64,000 bases of DNA from Mycolicibacterium sp. lyk4-40-TYG-92 (GTDB lineage Bacteria > Actinomycetota > Actinomycetes > Mycobacteriales > Mycobacteriaceae). Numbering within the stretch: position 1 is the stretch's first letter; each line of letters starts with the position of its first letter. The DNA is taken from positions 124,001 through 188,000 of the forward strand of contig NZ_JARVRX010000020.1 of NCBI RefSeq assembly GCF_030209435.1, read 5' to 3'. The notes below the pieces were generated by a model. It was given only the letters and a program-made list of their open reading frames with translations. It had not been told where the DNA came from and ran no database searches. A program made the position numbers and the translations under genes. Of this stretch, positions 56,341 to 64,000 are shown in pieces.

Positions 56341-58110
56341 GTGGAGCCGACACGATTCGGGCACTACGAGCTGCGCGAACTGATAGGCCGCGGCGGCATG
56401 GGCGAGGTCTACGTCGCATACGACACCAACACCCAGCGGACTGTGGCGCTCAAGGTGCTGCCGCCACACCTGGCCAAGGACCCGGTGTTCCAGGAACGGT
56501 TCAAGCGCGAGTCGCAGGCCGCGGCCGGCCTCAACGAGCCGCACGTCGTCCCCATTCACGGATTCGGCGAGATCGACCACCAGCTCTACCTCGACATGCG
56601 GCTCATCGAGGGCCGCACCCTCGCGGAAATCCTGGCCGACACCGAGCACCGTCCAAGCCCGGAATTCTCGGTCCGGGTCATCGAGCAGATCGCCGCAGCC
56701 CTGGACGCTGCACACGGCACCGGGTTGATCCACCGGGACATCAAGCCCTCCAACATCCTGGTGACCGACCACGACTTCGCCTATCTGATCGACTTCGGCC
56801 TGGCCCGGACCGCCGGCGAGCACGGATTGACCACGGCCGGAAGCACTCTCGGCACGCTGGCCTACATGGCGCCCGAGCGGTTCGAGGGCGGCCAGGCCGA
56901 CCCCCGCTCGGACATCTACGCACTGGCCTGCGTGCTGTACGAATGTCTCACCGGCCGGCGGCCGTATCCGGCCGACAGTCTCGAGCACCAGATCGCCGGG
57001 CACGTCAGTGCTCCCGCGCCGAAGCCGTCCGACGTGGACCGGCGGCTCGCCGCATTCGACGACGTCATCGCCAAGGGCATGGCCAAGAAACCCGGCAAGC
57101 GCTATCAGCACGCAGGCGAACTCGCCGCCGACGCCCGCGCCGCACTGAGTGCCCAAGTCCGCGTCTCGGGCCGCACCGGCCCGCGGACGGGCTCGGGACG
57201 CCATGCAGTGCAGACCGCCGAACCGAAGCGCCGCACCCGGCGAATCGTGATCGCCGTCGGTGCGGTCATCGTGCTGGCCGCCGGCGCGGGAACGGCGTGG
57301 CTCTACTGGTCCCGGCAATACCAGGTGGGCCCGTCGGGTTCGGTGCCGTCGATCGCCGCCAAGCTGCCCGCCGACCTCAGGGATTCCGGCCGGCTGGTGG
57401 TGGGAGTCAACATCCCTTATGCGCCAAATGAATTCAAGGGCCCCGATGGGAAGTTCACCGGTTTCGACGTCGACCTGATGACGGCGGTGAGCCGGGTGCT
57501 CGGACTCGAGCCGGAGTTCCGGGAGATCGGAATCTCCAAGATCGTCGCCTCGGTGCACGACGGCATCATCTCGGTCGGGGCATCCTCGACCACCGACACC
57601 AAACAGCGGGAGAAGTCAGCCGACTTCGTGACGTACTTCAAGGCCGGCGTGCTCTGGGCGCGGCGGGCCGGATCGAGTGTGGATCCCAACGCGGCGTGCG
57701 GACTTCGAGTGGGCGTACACCTGGGCTCGGTCGAGGAAACAGACCACCTGCCGGCCCGCAGCGCGGCATGTGTGGCGGCCGGGGTGGCCCCCATCGAGAT
57801 CGTCCCCATCGCCGGTCAGGACGGCGTCACCGCCGCCCTGCTCGCCGGCACCGTCGACGCCATGGCCGCCGACTCGCCCGTCACCGGCTACGCGATCAAA
57901 CTCAGCGGCGGCAAGCTGGAAGCGGCCGGCGGAATCGTCGATGCGCAGCCCTACGGGTGGCCGGTGGCCAAGGGCTCGTCGCTCGCCGCCGCGTTGCAGG
58001 CGGCGCTCAAACATCTCATGGAGACCGGCGAATACCGGGAGATCGCCACCAAATGGGGTGTGGAGATGGGCGTCATCGACAAGCCGGTGATCAACGGTGC
58101 GCTGCGCTAG
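56341..58110 (+). CDS. Receptor Ser/Thr kinase fused to a family 3 solute-binding domain
   Basis: 589 residues. Kinase domain 1-270, apparently active: GRGGMGEVY loop, Lys38 in VALK, HRDIKPSN (131-138), DFG (151-153), APE (177-179), Thr-rich activation loop. One transmembrane helix (about 302-323). The extracytoplasmic part (about 350-580) is an SBP_bac_3 amino-acid-binding-type domain: RLVVGVNIPYAPNEF, FTGFDVDLMTAVSRVLG, and the usual ligand-carboxylate Arg position in TDTKQREKSADF. This replaces the PASTA or sensor domains of PknB-like kinases. GTG start with AAGGGG upstream. Suggests direct sensing of an external amino-acid-like ligand. No permease genes nearby. Convergent with a second SBP gene. 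Confidence 0.93.
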   Translation: MEPTRFGHYELRELIGRGGMGEVYVAYDTNTQRTVALKVLPPHLAKDPVFQERFKRESQAAAGLNEPHVVPIHGFGEIDHQLYLDMRLIEGRTLAEILADTEHRPSPEFSVRVIEQIAAALDAAHGTGLIHRDIKPSNILVTDHDFAYLIDFGLARTAGEHGLTTAGSTLGTLAYMAPERFEGGQADPRSDIYALACVLYECLTGRRPYPADSLEHQIAGHVSAPAPKPSDVDRRLAAFDDVIAKGMAKKPGKRYQHAGELAADARAALSAQVRVSGRTGPRTGSGRHAVQTAEPKRRTRRIVIAVGAVIVLAAGAGTAWLYWSRQYQVGPSGSVPSIAAKLPADLRDSGRLVVGVNIPYAPNEFKGPDGKFTGFDVDLMTAVSRVLGLEPEFREIGISKIVASVHDGIISVGASSTTDTKQREKSADFVTYFKAGVLWARRAGSSVDPNAACGLRVGVHLGSVEETDHLPARSAACVAAGVAPIEIVPIAGQDGVTAALLAGTVDAMAADSPVTGYAIKLSGGKLEAAGGIVDAQPYGWPVAKGSSLAAALQAALKHLMETGEYREIATKWGVEMGVIDKPVINGALR

Positions 58111-58115
58111 CGGCG

Positions 58116-58889
58116 TCACTTCGGACCGACATCGGCGCCCAGCCACTTGCGGCTGACGGCCGCATAGCTACCGTCGCTTTGAATGGTGCTGAGCCACTTG
58201 TTGATTCGCTGCTGCAGCTCCGCCGCACCCTTGGGCATCAGGTACGCCTTCTGCGCGACGGTGAACGGCTGATCGGTCGACACCGCGCACAATTGCGGAT
58301 GTTGCGTGGCCTGCCAACGGATTTCACTGCCGTCGGTGATCATGACGTCGGCCTTGCCCTCGATGACCTGATCGAAAATGGTGTTGTTGTCCGGGTATTC
58401 GATGATGGTCGCGTGGTGCAGGTTCGCGCGATCGAATTGCTCGTTGGTGCCACCGGGATTGACGACCACTCGCACTCCCCCGCGGTCGATGTCGGTTAGA
58501 GACCGATATTTCGCGGCATCGGCACAACGCACGACCGCCGCCTTGCCGTCACGCAGATACGGGTCGGAGAACAGCGCCTTGGCAGCCCGGTCGGCGGTGA
58601 CGGTGATGCCGCCGACGGCAAGTTCGCACTTCTGACCCAGGTCGGCCATGAGCGTCGGCCAGGTGGTCGGCACCAGGTGCACTTCCGCGCCGGATTCGCG
58701 GGCGAAATCCTGGACCAGATCGATGTCCATACCGCTCCACCGGCCGTCGGCGTCACGGTAGGTGAACGGGCGGTAGTCGCCGGTGCTGCACACCGTCAGC
58801 GCCTGTGGCGGGGATTTCGCAGGCGGCGAGCTGCACGCCGAAATAGCCACGACCAGCACCGACGCGGCGGAGAGCACTGTGCGCCTCAT
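58116..58889 (-). CDS. Solute-binding lipoprotein resembling cyclohexadienyl dehydratase
   Basis: 257 residues, family 3 binding-protein fold with a lipobox (ISAC, Cys near 19). Segments PYLRDGKAAVVRC, VNPGGTNEQF, YPDNNTIFDQVIEGKADVMI and TDGSE follow the pattern I recall for periplasmic cyclohexadienyl dehydratase (PheC), an enzyme that evolved from this fold and makes phenylpyruvate from prephenate. It could equally be a plain amino-acid-binding lipoprotein. Convergent with the kinase-SBP gene, 5 bases apart, with no transporter subunits beside it. Confidence 0.8.
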   Translation of the reverse strand: MRRTVLSAASVLVVAISACSSPPAKSPPQALTVCSTGDYRPFTYRDADGRWSGMDIDLVQDFARESGAEVHLVPTTWPTLMADLGQKCELAVGGITVTADRAAKALFSDPYLRDGKAAVVRCADAAKYRSLTDIDRGGVRVVVNPGGTNEQFDRANLHHATIIEYPDNNTIFDQVIEGKADVMITDGSEIRWQATQHPQLCAVSTDQPFTVAQKAYLMPKGAAELQQRINKWLSTIQSDGSYAAVSRKWLGADVGPK

Positions 58890-58934
58890 GCAGCCAGGCT
58901 CTCACGCGACCGCCAACTCGCCTACGCTGGCCGT

Positions 58935-59378
58935 ATGCGTCGAGTCGCGGCACTGGTCCTGGCAGGTGCGCTCCTGAGCGCCTGCACGCAGACCGTGCCG
59001 GGGCAGCCCGGCGCGCCGGCCGAGCTCAAGTGGCAACGCCCTATCACCGATTCGGTGTCCAGCCTGGGCGGGACGCTCGGCACTGTCGGGGAAGCGATGA
59101 CCGCGCACGACTTCGTCGCCATGTCCCGGGGATGCACGAAACTGCAAGGGACTCTGGACGATCTCGGCAAGAACCTGCCGACTCCCGATGCGGACGTCAA
59201 CTCGTCGTTGCAGGACAGCATCGACAACTTCCGATCGTTCGCGCGCGTGTGCACGATGATGACGCCGGGCACCGCGGACGCATCGCTCGACCAGCTGAGC
59301 GGCTACCTGGACCGCGGCGACACCTCCATGCGAAAAGCCTTGCAGCAGATGGGCATCGAGCTGCCCTCCACCCGCTAG
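58935..59378 (+). CDS. Small lipoprotein of unknown function
   Basis: 147 residues with a lipobox (LLSAC, Cys17) and a helical mature part (SVSSLGGTLGTVGEAMTAHD, DSIDNFRSFARVCTMM) with two further cysteines (RGCTK, VCTMM). I do not recognise a named family. Divergent from the solute-binding lipoprotein (45-base gap), so the two could share control; convergent with the methyltransferase gene. Confidence 0.75.
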   Translation: MRRVAALVLAGALLSACTQTVPGQPGAPAELKWQRPITDSVSSLGGTLGTVGEAMTAHDFVAMSRGCTKLQGTLDDLGKNLPTPDADVNSSLQDSIDNFRSFARVCTMMTPGTADASLDQLSGYLDRGDTSMRKALQQMGIELPSTR

Positions 59379-59382
59379 GCGG

Positions 59383-60210
59383 TCAGCCGGCCGGTTTCGA
59401 TGCCACCAACCCCACCGCCGCCAGATGCCCGCGGTGCCGCGCATAAGACAGTCGCAACTGCCGCACGCGGCGGCGGGCTTCCCGGTGCCTCGCGAGCTTC
59501 ACATCGAAACTGATTGCGCCCCAGACGCCTTCGTCGGCGATCTGGCGCCGCAGCGCCAGCGGTGCCGCCCGCGCGATCCGCACCCGCTCGACCGTCAGCC
59601 CCGCAGTCGTCAGCAGCTGCTCCCACTCGGCCACCGTCATGGGTCGGACCTTGGTCAGTGCGGCGCCGGCCAACTGCCCCGCGATATCGGCGGCCTCGGC
59701 CATGGTGTCGGGCGACATCGCCAGTTCGTGCACCGCGTAGCGGCCGCCCGGGCGCAGCAAGCGCACGGCCTCCGCGACGATCGCCTCCTTGACGTCCCTG
59801 TCATGCAGGGTGAGCAGAGACTCGTTGATCACCACATCCGCGCTGCCGCCGGGCAGGCCCGTATTCGCGGCATCCCCGACCCTCACATTGTCTTGCCCGG
59901 CCACCAGAGCGACCGTGTCGGCGGCATCACGGTCCAGTTCCACACCCAGGTACGAACGCGGGCCGCGGGCCAGAATCTCGGCCGCGGTCCGCCCCATTCC
60001 AGGGGCGAACTCGACGACGTCGGCATTGCTGACCGCCGCATCGGCCAGCAGCGCGCGCGTCAAATGCACGCCGCCGGGCCGCAGCACCCGTTTCCCTAGC
60101 CTGGCCAGCAGCCAATGCCCGGCCACCGTGTAGTCGCCCCGATCCGCCCTCGGCAGTGCCGGCGGGATCGGATGCGATGGGGCGTAATTGCCGTAATGCC
60201 AATGATTCAT
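59383..60210 (-). CDS. Class I SAM-dependent methyltransferase
   Basis: 275 residues. SAM motif I is VVEFAPGMGRTAAEIL, the acidic residue of motif II lies in YLGVELDRDAA, and VRLLRPGGRYAVHEL is motif post-III. Methyltransf_11/25 type; substrate unknown. The long C-terminal basic tail (KLARHREARRRVRQLRLSYA) is unusual and might bind membrane or nucleic acid. Confidence 0.87.
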   Translation of the reverse strand: MNHWHYGNYAPSHPIPPALPRADRGDYTVAGHWLLARLGKRVLRPGGVHLTRALLADAAVSNADVVEFAPGMGRTAAEILARGPRSYLGVELDRDAADTVALVAGQDNVRVGDAANTGLPGGSADVVINESLLTLHDRDVKEAIVAEAVRLLRPGGRYAVHELAMSPDTMAEAADIAGQLAGAALTKVRPMTVAEWEQLLTTAGLTVERVRIARAAPLALRRQIADEGVWGAISFDVKLARHREARRRVRQLRLSYARHRGHLAAVGLVASKPAG

Positions 60211-60358
60211 CGCTACTGCGATTCCCGCTCAGCCCGCGCGCAAACGTGCTGCGGCCGACGGCGTTCCACCGCAGGTCAACCCGTTGCCGCCCATAGTTCG
60301 CCAACTCCCAGTATGTTTGCCCTGTCGTTCGGTCCCACGTTGCGCCCGAAGGAGCCAC

Positions 60359-61756
60359 ATGACCATCGCGTCCCAGCGTCACCGCGTCGTCGTCATCGGA
60401 TCGGGGTTCGGTGGCCTGCAGGCCGCCAAGGCCCTCAAACGCGCCGACGTGGACATCACCTTGATCTCACGCACGACGACCCACCTCTTCCAGCCGTTGC
60501 TGTACCAGGTCGCCACCGGCATCCTGTCCGAAGGCGAGATCGCCCCGACGACGCGGCTGGTCCTGCGCAAGCAGAAGAACGTCACGGTCCGGCTCGGCGA
60601 GGTCGAGGGCATCGACCTGCAGGCGCAGACCGTCACCTCCAAGCTCATGTCGCAGGTGACCGTGACGCCGTACGACAGCCTGATCGTCGCGGCGGGCGCG
60701 CAGCAGTCCTACTTCGGCAACGACCACTTCGCGACGTTCGCGCCGGGCATGAAGACCATCGACGACGCCCTCGAACTGCGCGGCCGCATCCTGGGCGCGT
60801 TCGAGGCCGCCGAGGTGGTCACCGACCCGGCAGAACGCGAACGGCGGCTGACGTTCGTCGTCGTCGGCGCCGGGCCAACCGGCGTCGAATTGGCCGGGCA
60901 GATCGCCGAGCTGGCCGAACGCACCCTGGCCGGAGCGTTCCGCAGCATCAAACCCGAGGACTGCCGCGTGATCCTGCTGGACGCCGCGCCCGCGGTGCTG
61001 CCCCCGATGGGTCCCAAGCTCGGCGCCAAGGCGCAGAAACGCCTGGAAAAGCTCGGCGTCGAGATCCAGCTCAACGCGATGGTCAGCGACGTCGACTACA
61101 AGGGCATCACCGTCAAGGACAAGGACGGCACCGAGCGCCGCATCGACTGCGCCTGCAAGGTGTGGTCGGCCGGCGTGCAGGCGAGCCCGCTGGGCAAGCT
61201 CATCGCCGAGCAGTCCGACGGCAGCCAGACCGACCGGGCCGGCCGCGTCCTGGTCGAACCCGACCTCACGGTCAAAGGGCACCCGAACGTGTTCGTCATC
61301 GGTGACCTGATGGCCGTCCCGGGGGTGCCGGGCATGGCCCAGGGCGCGATCCAGGGCGCCACCTACGCCGCCGACATCATCAAGCGGTCTCTGGCCGGCC
61401 AGGACGACCCAGCCAACCGCGAACCCTTCAAGTACTGGGACAAGGGCAGCATGGCGACGGTGTCACGGTTCGACGCCGTCGCGCAGGTACCGGTGCCGTT
61501 GACCAACAAGAAACTGGAATTCGCCGGGCCGCTCGCGTGGCTGTCGTGGCTGGTGCTGCACCTGGTCTATCTGGTCGGCTACAAGAACCGGGTGACGACG
61601 CTGTTCACCTGGTTCGTCACCTTCCTGGGCCGCGGGCGCGCGCAGATGGCGATCACCAGCCAGATGATCTACGCACGCACCTCGATGCAGCTGCTACAGA
61701 ACCAGCTGAACGCGTTGGCCGCGGCCGACAAGGTCGAGAAGAACGAGTCCGCCTAA
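60359..61756 (+). CDS. ndh: Type II NADH dehydrogenase
   Basis: 465 residues. Non-proton-pumping NADH:menaquinone oxidoreductase at the inner membrane face. FAD site [21 protein letters not shown] site [20 protein letters not shown], quinone-side [10 protein letters not shown], and C-terminal amphipathic membrane anchor ([19 protein letters not shown]). ATG 60359 has AAGGAG upstream. Its stop overlaps the convergent PPE gene's stop by 4 bases. Confidence 0.94.
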   Translation: MTIASQRHRVVVIGSGFGGLQAAKALKRADVDITLISRTTTHLFQPLLYQVATGILSEGEIAPTTRLVLRKQKNVTVRLGEVEGIDLQAQTVTSKLMSQVTVTPYDSLIVAAGAQQSYFGNDHFATFAPGMKTIDDALELRGRILGAFEAAEVVTDPAERERRLTFVVVGAGPTGVELAGQIAELAERTLAGAFRSIKPEDCRVILLDAAPAVLPPMGPKLGAKAQKRLEKLGVEIQLNAMVSDVDYKGITVKDKDGTERRIDCACKVWSAGVQASPLGKLIAEQSDGSQTDRAGRVLVEPDLTVKGHPNVFVIGDLMAVPGVPGMAQGAIQGATYAADIIKRSLAGQDDPANREPFKYWDKGSMATVSRFDAVAQVPVPLTNKKLEFAGPLAWLSWLVLHLVYLVGYKNRVTTLFTWFVTFLGRGRAQMAITSQMIYARTSMQLLQNQLNALAAADKVEKNESA

Positions 61757-63198
61757 CGCTTCTCGTCGGGGCTCCAGGTGCTCGGCAGCATCGGCGCCCG
61801 CGTCCCGTCGCCGGACACCGCCGTCAAACCCGCCGGCCTCGCGCCCGCGCTCGATACGGCTCCGGTGAACCCCATGGGGCCGGCGCCGCTGTCCGAAGCG
61901 CCGGATTCCCACTCCGGGGCGACGTCGAGGTCCATGTATTCGACAGCGTCACCTTCACGCTTGCGGCGACCCCGGCGCCGGCGCGCCTGCCGGGCCGCCG
62001 CCGCGGCAGCCGCGGCTTCTCGGGCAGGCGTCGACACCCGTGCCGACGCGGCCGCGTCGGCACGCGTCTGACGCTGAAGCCAGGCGCTCGCGCCGATGCC
62101 CGAACCGTCGCCGACGGCGTACGGGAACCCGGGGTCTGCGACGGGCGGTGGAGACGTGGGTGTCGGAGCGGGCGACGGGACCGTGCCGGTCGCTGCAGAT
62201 GCAGCCGCACCTGCCGGCGCAGAAGCCGGGGCTGCCGCCGTCGACGCCGGGCTGGGCGCGGGGGCCGCTGCGGCAGCCGGGGTGGACGGTTCCTGCGCCG
62301 CGGGAAATGGCTCGGCGCCAACGGCTTCCGGGGACACCTGGATACCGGCCAGTCCCGCGAGCCCGGCCACCCAGCCGAGGTTGGCGATCGCCAGCCCCAA
62401 CGCCGGCTGGATCAACGCCGGGGCGAACTGTCCGAGCACCGAAGCCAGCTGGGAGGCATGGAAAGTCACGTCCGCCAACACCATCGGCAGGTTGGTCAGC
62501 AGCGCGGCCGGATCGGTCAGCAGGTTGTTCCACAGCAGTCGGAGGTGCTCGCCCATCTCGGCGCCGACGTCGAACCACCACTCCAGATCGGTCGGATCCA
62601 GATCGCCGTGGCCGTGGCCGTGATCATGCCCGTGATCGTGGTCATGACCGTGGTCGTCGTGCGCCACGATCGAGGGCGCAGGTGTGGAGTGCGTCGCGGA
62701 CGTCATCGCCACGTCGGACACGGCTTCGTATGTCGCCATCGCGGTGGCGGCCTGCACCCACATGCGGACGTAGTCGGCCTCGGTCACCGCGATCGGAATT
62801 GTGTTGATACCGAAGAAGTTTGTGGCCACCAACGCGGCCTGCGCGGCGTGGTTGGCAGCCAGCTCGGCGAGTGTCGGCATGATGGCGAGAGCGGCACTGT
62901 ATGCCCCTGCGACAGCCTCATGCTGAGCCGCGCGGGCAGTGCTTTCCAGGCCGCTCTGGATCAACCACTCCAGATACGGAACGTGTGCGGCCGCGTACCT
63001 CTCGGCGGTCGGGCCCTGCCACGCTCCCAGGTGCGTTGCAGTCAGGACGGCGCGAAGCTCTTCGGCGACCGCCGTGTAGGTCGCGCCGAGCGACGACCAT
63101 TGGGCGGCGGCCGCGAGCAGTGGCCCCGGGCCCGGGCCGCTGCTGAGCAATGCCGAATGCACCTCCGGCGGCGACGCCATCCACACCGGCATTGCCAT
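61753..63198 (-). CDS. PPE-family protein with His-rich metal-binding segment, PPW type
   Basis: 481 residues. N-terminal PPE domain (about 1-175) with ASPPEVHS, WxG (AWQG) and helical pairs. Residues about 180-199 hold nine His in 18 residues alternating with Asp/Gly, a likely zinc or nickel site. Then helical and Pro/Ala-rich regions, a basic patch ([12 protein letters not shown]) and a C-terminal PPW-type end (GFTGA and PMLPSTW). No PE partner gene is in the window. A Zur-like palindrome lies 28 bases upstream of ATG 63198 (GAGGGG precedes it; ATG 63192 also possible). Probably exported by an ESX system and linked to zinc supply. Confidence 0.85.
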   Translation of the reverse strand: MAMPVWMASPPEVHSALLSSGPGPGPLLAAAAQWSSLGATYTAVAEELRAVLTATHLGAWQGPTAERYAAAHVPYLEWLIQSGLESTARAAQHEAVAGAYSAALAIMPTLAELAANHAAQAALVATNFFGINTIPIAVTEADYVRMWVQAATAMATYEAVSDVAMTSATHSTPAPSIVAHDDHGHDHDHGHDHGHGHGDLDPTDLEWWFDVGAEMGEHLRLLWNNLLTDPAALLTNLPMVLADVTFHASQLASVLGQFAPALIQPALGLAIANLGWVAGLAGLAGIQVSPEAVGAEPFPAAQEPSTPAAAAAPAPSPASTAAAPASAPAGAAASAATGTVPSPAPTPTSPPPVADPGFPYAVGDGSGIGASAWLQRQTRADAAASARVSTPAREAAAAAAAARQARRRRGRRKREGDAVEYMDLDVAPEWESGASDSGAGPMGFTGAVSSAGARPAGLTAVSGDGTRAPMLPSTWSPDEKR

Positions 63199-63225
63199 CG
63201 CGCATCCCCTCGCCCCGTTAACGAT

Positions 63226-63244
63226 AATGAAAACTATATTCATT
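63226..63244 (-). promoter_or_regulatory. Zur-like palindrome upstream of the His-rich PPE gene
   Basis: On the minus strand TGAATATAGTTTTCA differs at two of the fixed positions from the mycobacterial Zur box as I recall it (TGAAAAT-N-ATTTTCA); outer arms AATGAA/TTCATT are perfect. Position 28-46 bases before the start fits a repressor site. Box identity is from memory. Confidence 0.6.
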
Positions 63245-63353
63245 AAGGTAGCAGGCGGGTGCCCCGGCCCGAGAAAATGCGTTGCCGATCGGGTGGTGGC
63301 TCTGGAAGATGCGACCTACCCAGGTCCACCCGCCAGCGCCCAGGAGTGCATCC

Positions 63354-64000
63354 ATGTCCGACTTCTCGCCGGTCATCACCGACTACTGGAGCGCCGTATT
63401 CAGCGGGAAAACGTTGCACAGCAACGAACATCTGACGATCACCGTCAACCCCGATCTCGATCACGACGAACGCGTCGCCATCCTGCGATCGGTAGACGAC
63501 GAACCGGTCGCAATCACCGTGAGTCCCGCTGTCTCGGATGCACTGACCAAAGACATTGCCGCACTCGGCAATCCGACAGAGGCCGGCATACGGGCCGCCT
63601 TGGCAACCCAGGATGTCGTGCTCAACGGCGCCGACAATGTGTTCTATCTCTCAGAACCAGCAGCGGCGGACATCCTCGACGACGTCGGATCGCCCAACGT
63701 GCGCCCGCTCACCGACGACGACGCCGAACTCTTTGCCTCGTTCAAAGCGACTGTGCCCGAACAAGACTGGGACAACGCGTACGTCGAGCTCGACCACTGG
63801 GCGGTGTTCGGCGCGTTCGACGAACATGGGCGCCTCGTCAGCATCGGCAGCATGTATCCGTGGGACGACGAGTATCCGTTGGCCGATCTCGGAGTGCTCA
63901 CCACCAGCGCTGCACGCGGCCGCGGGCATGCAAAGACGTTGGTGCGCGCAATGTTTCGCTACGCGCTCACCGAAGGATATGAGCCGCAATACCGATGCCA
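63354..64000 (+). CDS. GNAT-family acetyltransferase, 3' truncated
   Basis: Open from ATG 63354 (AGGAG 8 bases upstream) to the window edge, 215 codons without a stop. The C-terminal half has the GNAT acetyl-CoA loop in TTSAARGRGHAKTLVRAMFR, preceded by DHWAVFGAFDEHGRLVSIGS. The first 120 residues form a degenerate N-terminal half with no visible acetyl-CoA loop, as in tandem-GNAT proteins. Divergent from the PPE gene, with the Zur-like box between. Substrate unknown. Confidence 0.8.
   Translation, partial: MSDFSPVITDYWSAVFSGKTLHSNEHLTITVNPDLDHDERVAILRSVDDEPVAITVSPAVSDALTKDIAALGNPTEAGIRAALATQDVVLNGADNVFYLSEPAAADILDDVGSPNVRPLTDDDAELFASFKATVPEQDWDNAYVELDHWAVFGAFDEHGRLVSIGSMYPWDDEYPLADLGVLTTSAARGRGHAKTLVRAMFRYALTEGYEPQYRC

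Noticed and set aside
62000-62330. Pro/Ala-rich stretch of the PPE gene as a separate gene or frameshift
   Set aside because: The frame is continuous and ends in the PPW-type motif; low complexity is normal here.
1-64000. Prophage, insertion sequence or CRISPR array
   Set aside because: No integrase, transposase, terminase, att-like direct repeats or regularly spaced repeats were found; the CHAP and HNH genes stand alone among chromosomal genes.

Overview
The window is about 64 kb of high-GC actinobacterial chromosome, clearly mycobacterial and most like a non-tuberculous, Mycolicibacterium-type species. The evidence is long stretches of gene order shared with the M. tuberculosis Rv2580c-Rv2614c region: hisS, glyoxalase-like hydrolase, ppiB, relA, apt, SBP lipoprotein, secF, secD, yajC, then ruvBAC, a YebC-type regulator, pdxT-tesB-pdxS, Nudix, pimA-patA-pgsA1-HIT-thrS. 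Mycobacterium-restricted families (MmpS/MmpL, PPE, EspK/EspJ-like proteins, 13E12 HNH proteins) agree. It is not M. tuberculosis, because several accessory blocks interrupt that order. I saw no rRNA, tRNA, CRISPR array or intact insertion sequence.

Layout. 1-5.9 kb: oxidative-stress block (hydrolase fragment, HPII-type catalase behind a SigF-like promoter, ChaB-like protein, secreted small protein, D-aminoacyl-tRNA deacylase, Tat-type mini-catalase coupled to cytochrome b561). 6-9.8 kb: hisS, metallo-hydrolase, DsbA-like protein, PpiB. 9.8-11.3 kb: glucose-6-phosphate dehydrogenase. 11.3-18.8 kb: accessory lipid/efflux island (TetR, MmpS, MmpL, thioesterase, tautomerase, SDR, HxlR regulator and a second, paralogous thioesterase). 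18.7-23.2 kb: lower-GC cassette of three ESX-1-associated-type genes (EspK-like, a membrane protein, EspJ-like) without any ESX core gene. 23.3-31.4 kb: relA-apt-lipoprotein-secFD-yajC. 31.6-33.9 kb: diguanylate cyclase, lytic transglycosylase, DUF1304. 33.9-36.1 kb: SOS-controlled ruvCAB. 36.2-44.7 kb: oxidoreductase, membrane protein/MarR/YebC, large membrane protein, GT39 glycosyltransferase, lipase-like hydrolase, secreted CHAP protein. 44.7-53.7 kb: vitamin B6 synthase genes and the phosphatidylinositol-mannoside operon with thrS. 53.7-56.2 kb: hotdog thioesterase, DUF1990, SOS-controlled 13E12 HNH protein. 56.3-64 kb: receptor kinase fused to a solute-binding domain, a PheC-like solute-binding lipoprotein, a small lipoprotein, methyltransferase, type II NADH dehydrogenase, a His-rich PPE protein behind a Zur-like box, and a truncated GNAT gene.

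Most notable signals: (i) the Ser/Thr kinase carrying an extracytoplasmic amino-acid-binding-type domain, convergent with a second secreted binding protein; (ii) the orphan ESX-type cassette with atypical base composition; (iii) a PPE protein with nine histidines in 18 residues behind a Zur-type palindrome; (iv) a perfect 12-bp inverted repeat that buries the ribosome-binding site and start codon of a membrane protein directly downstream of a MarR gene; (v) the TetR-MmpS-MmpL-thioesterase module with its duplicated thioesterase. All functional statements come from motifs and remembered family knowledge; no database search was run.
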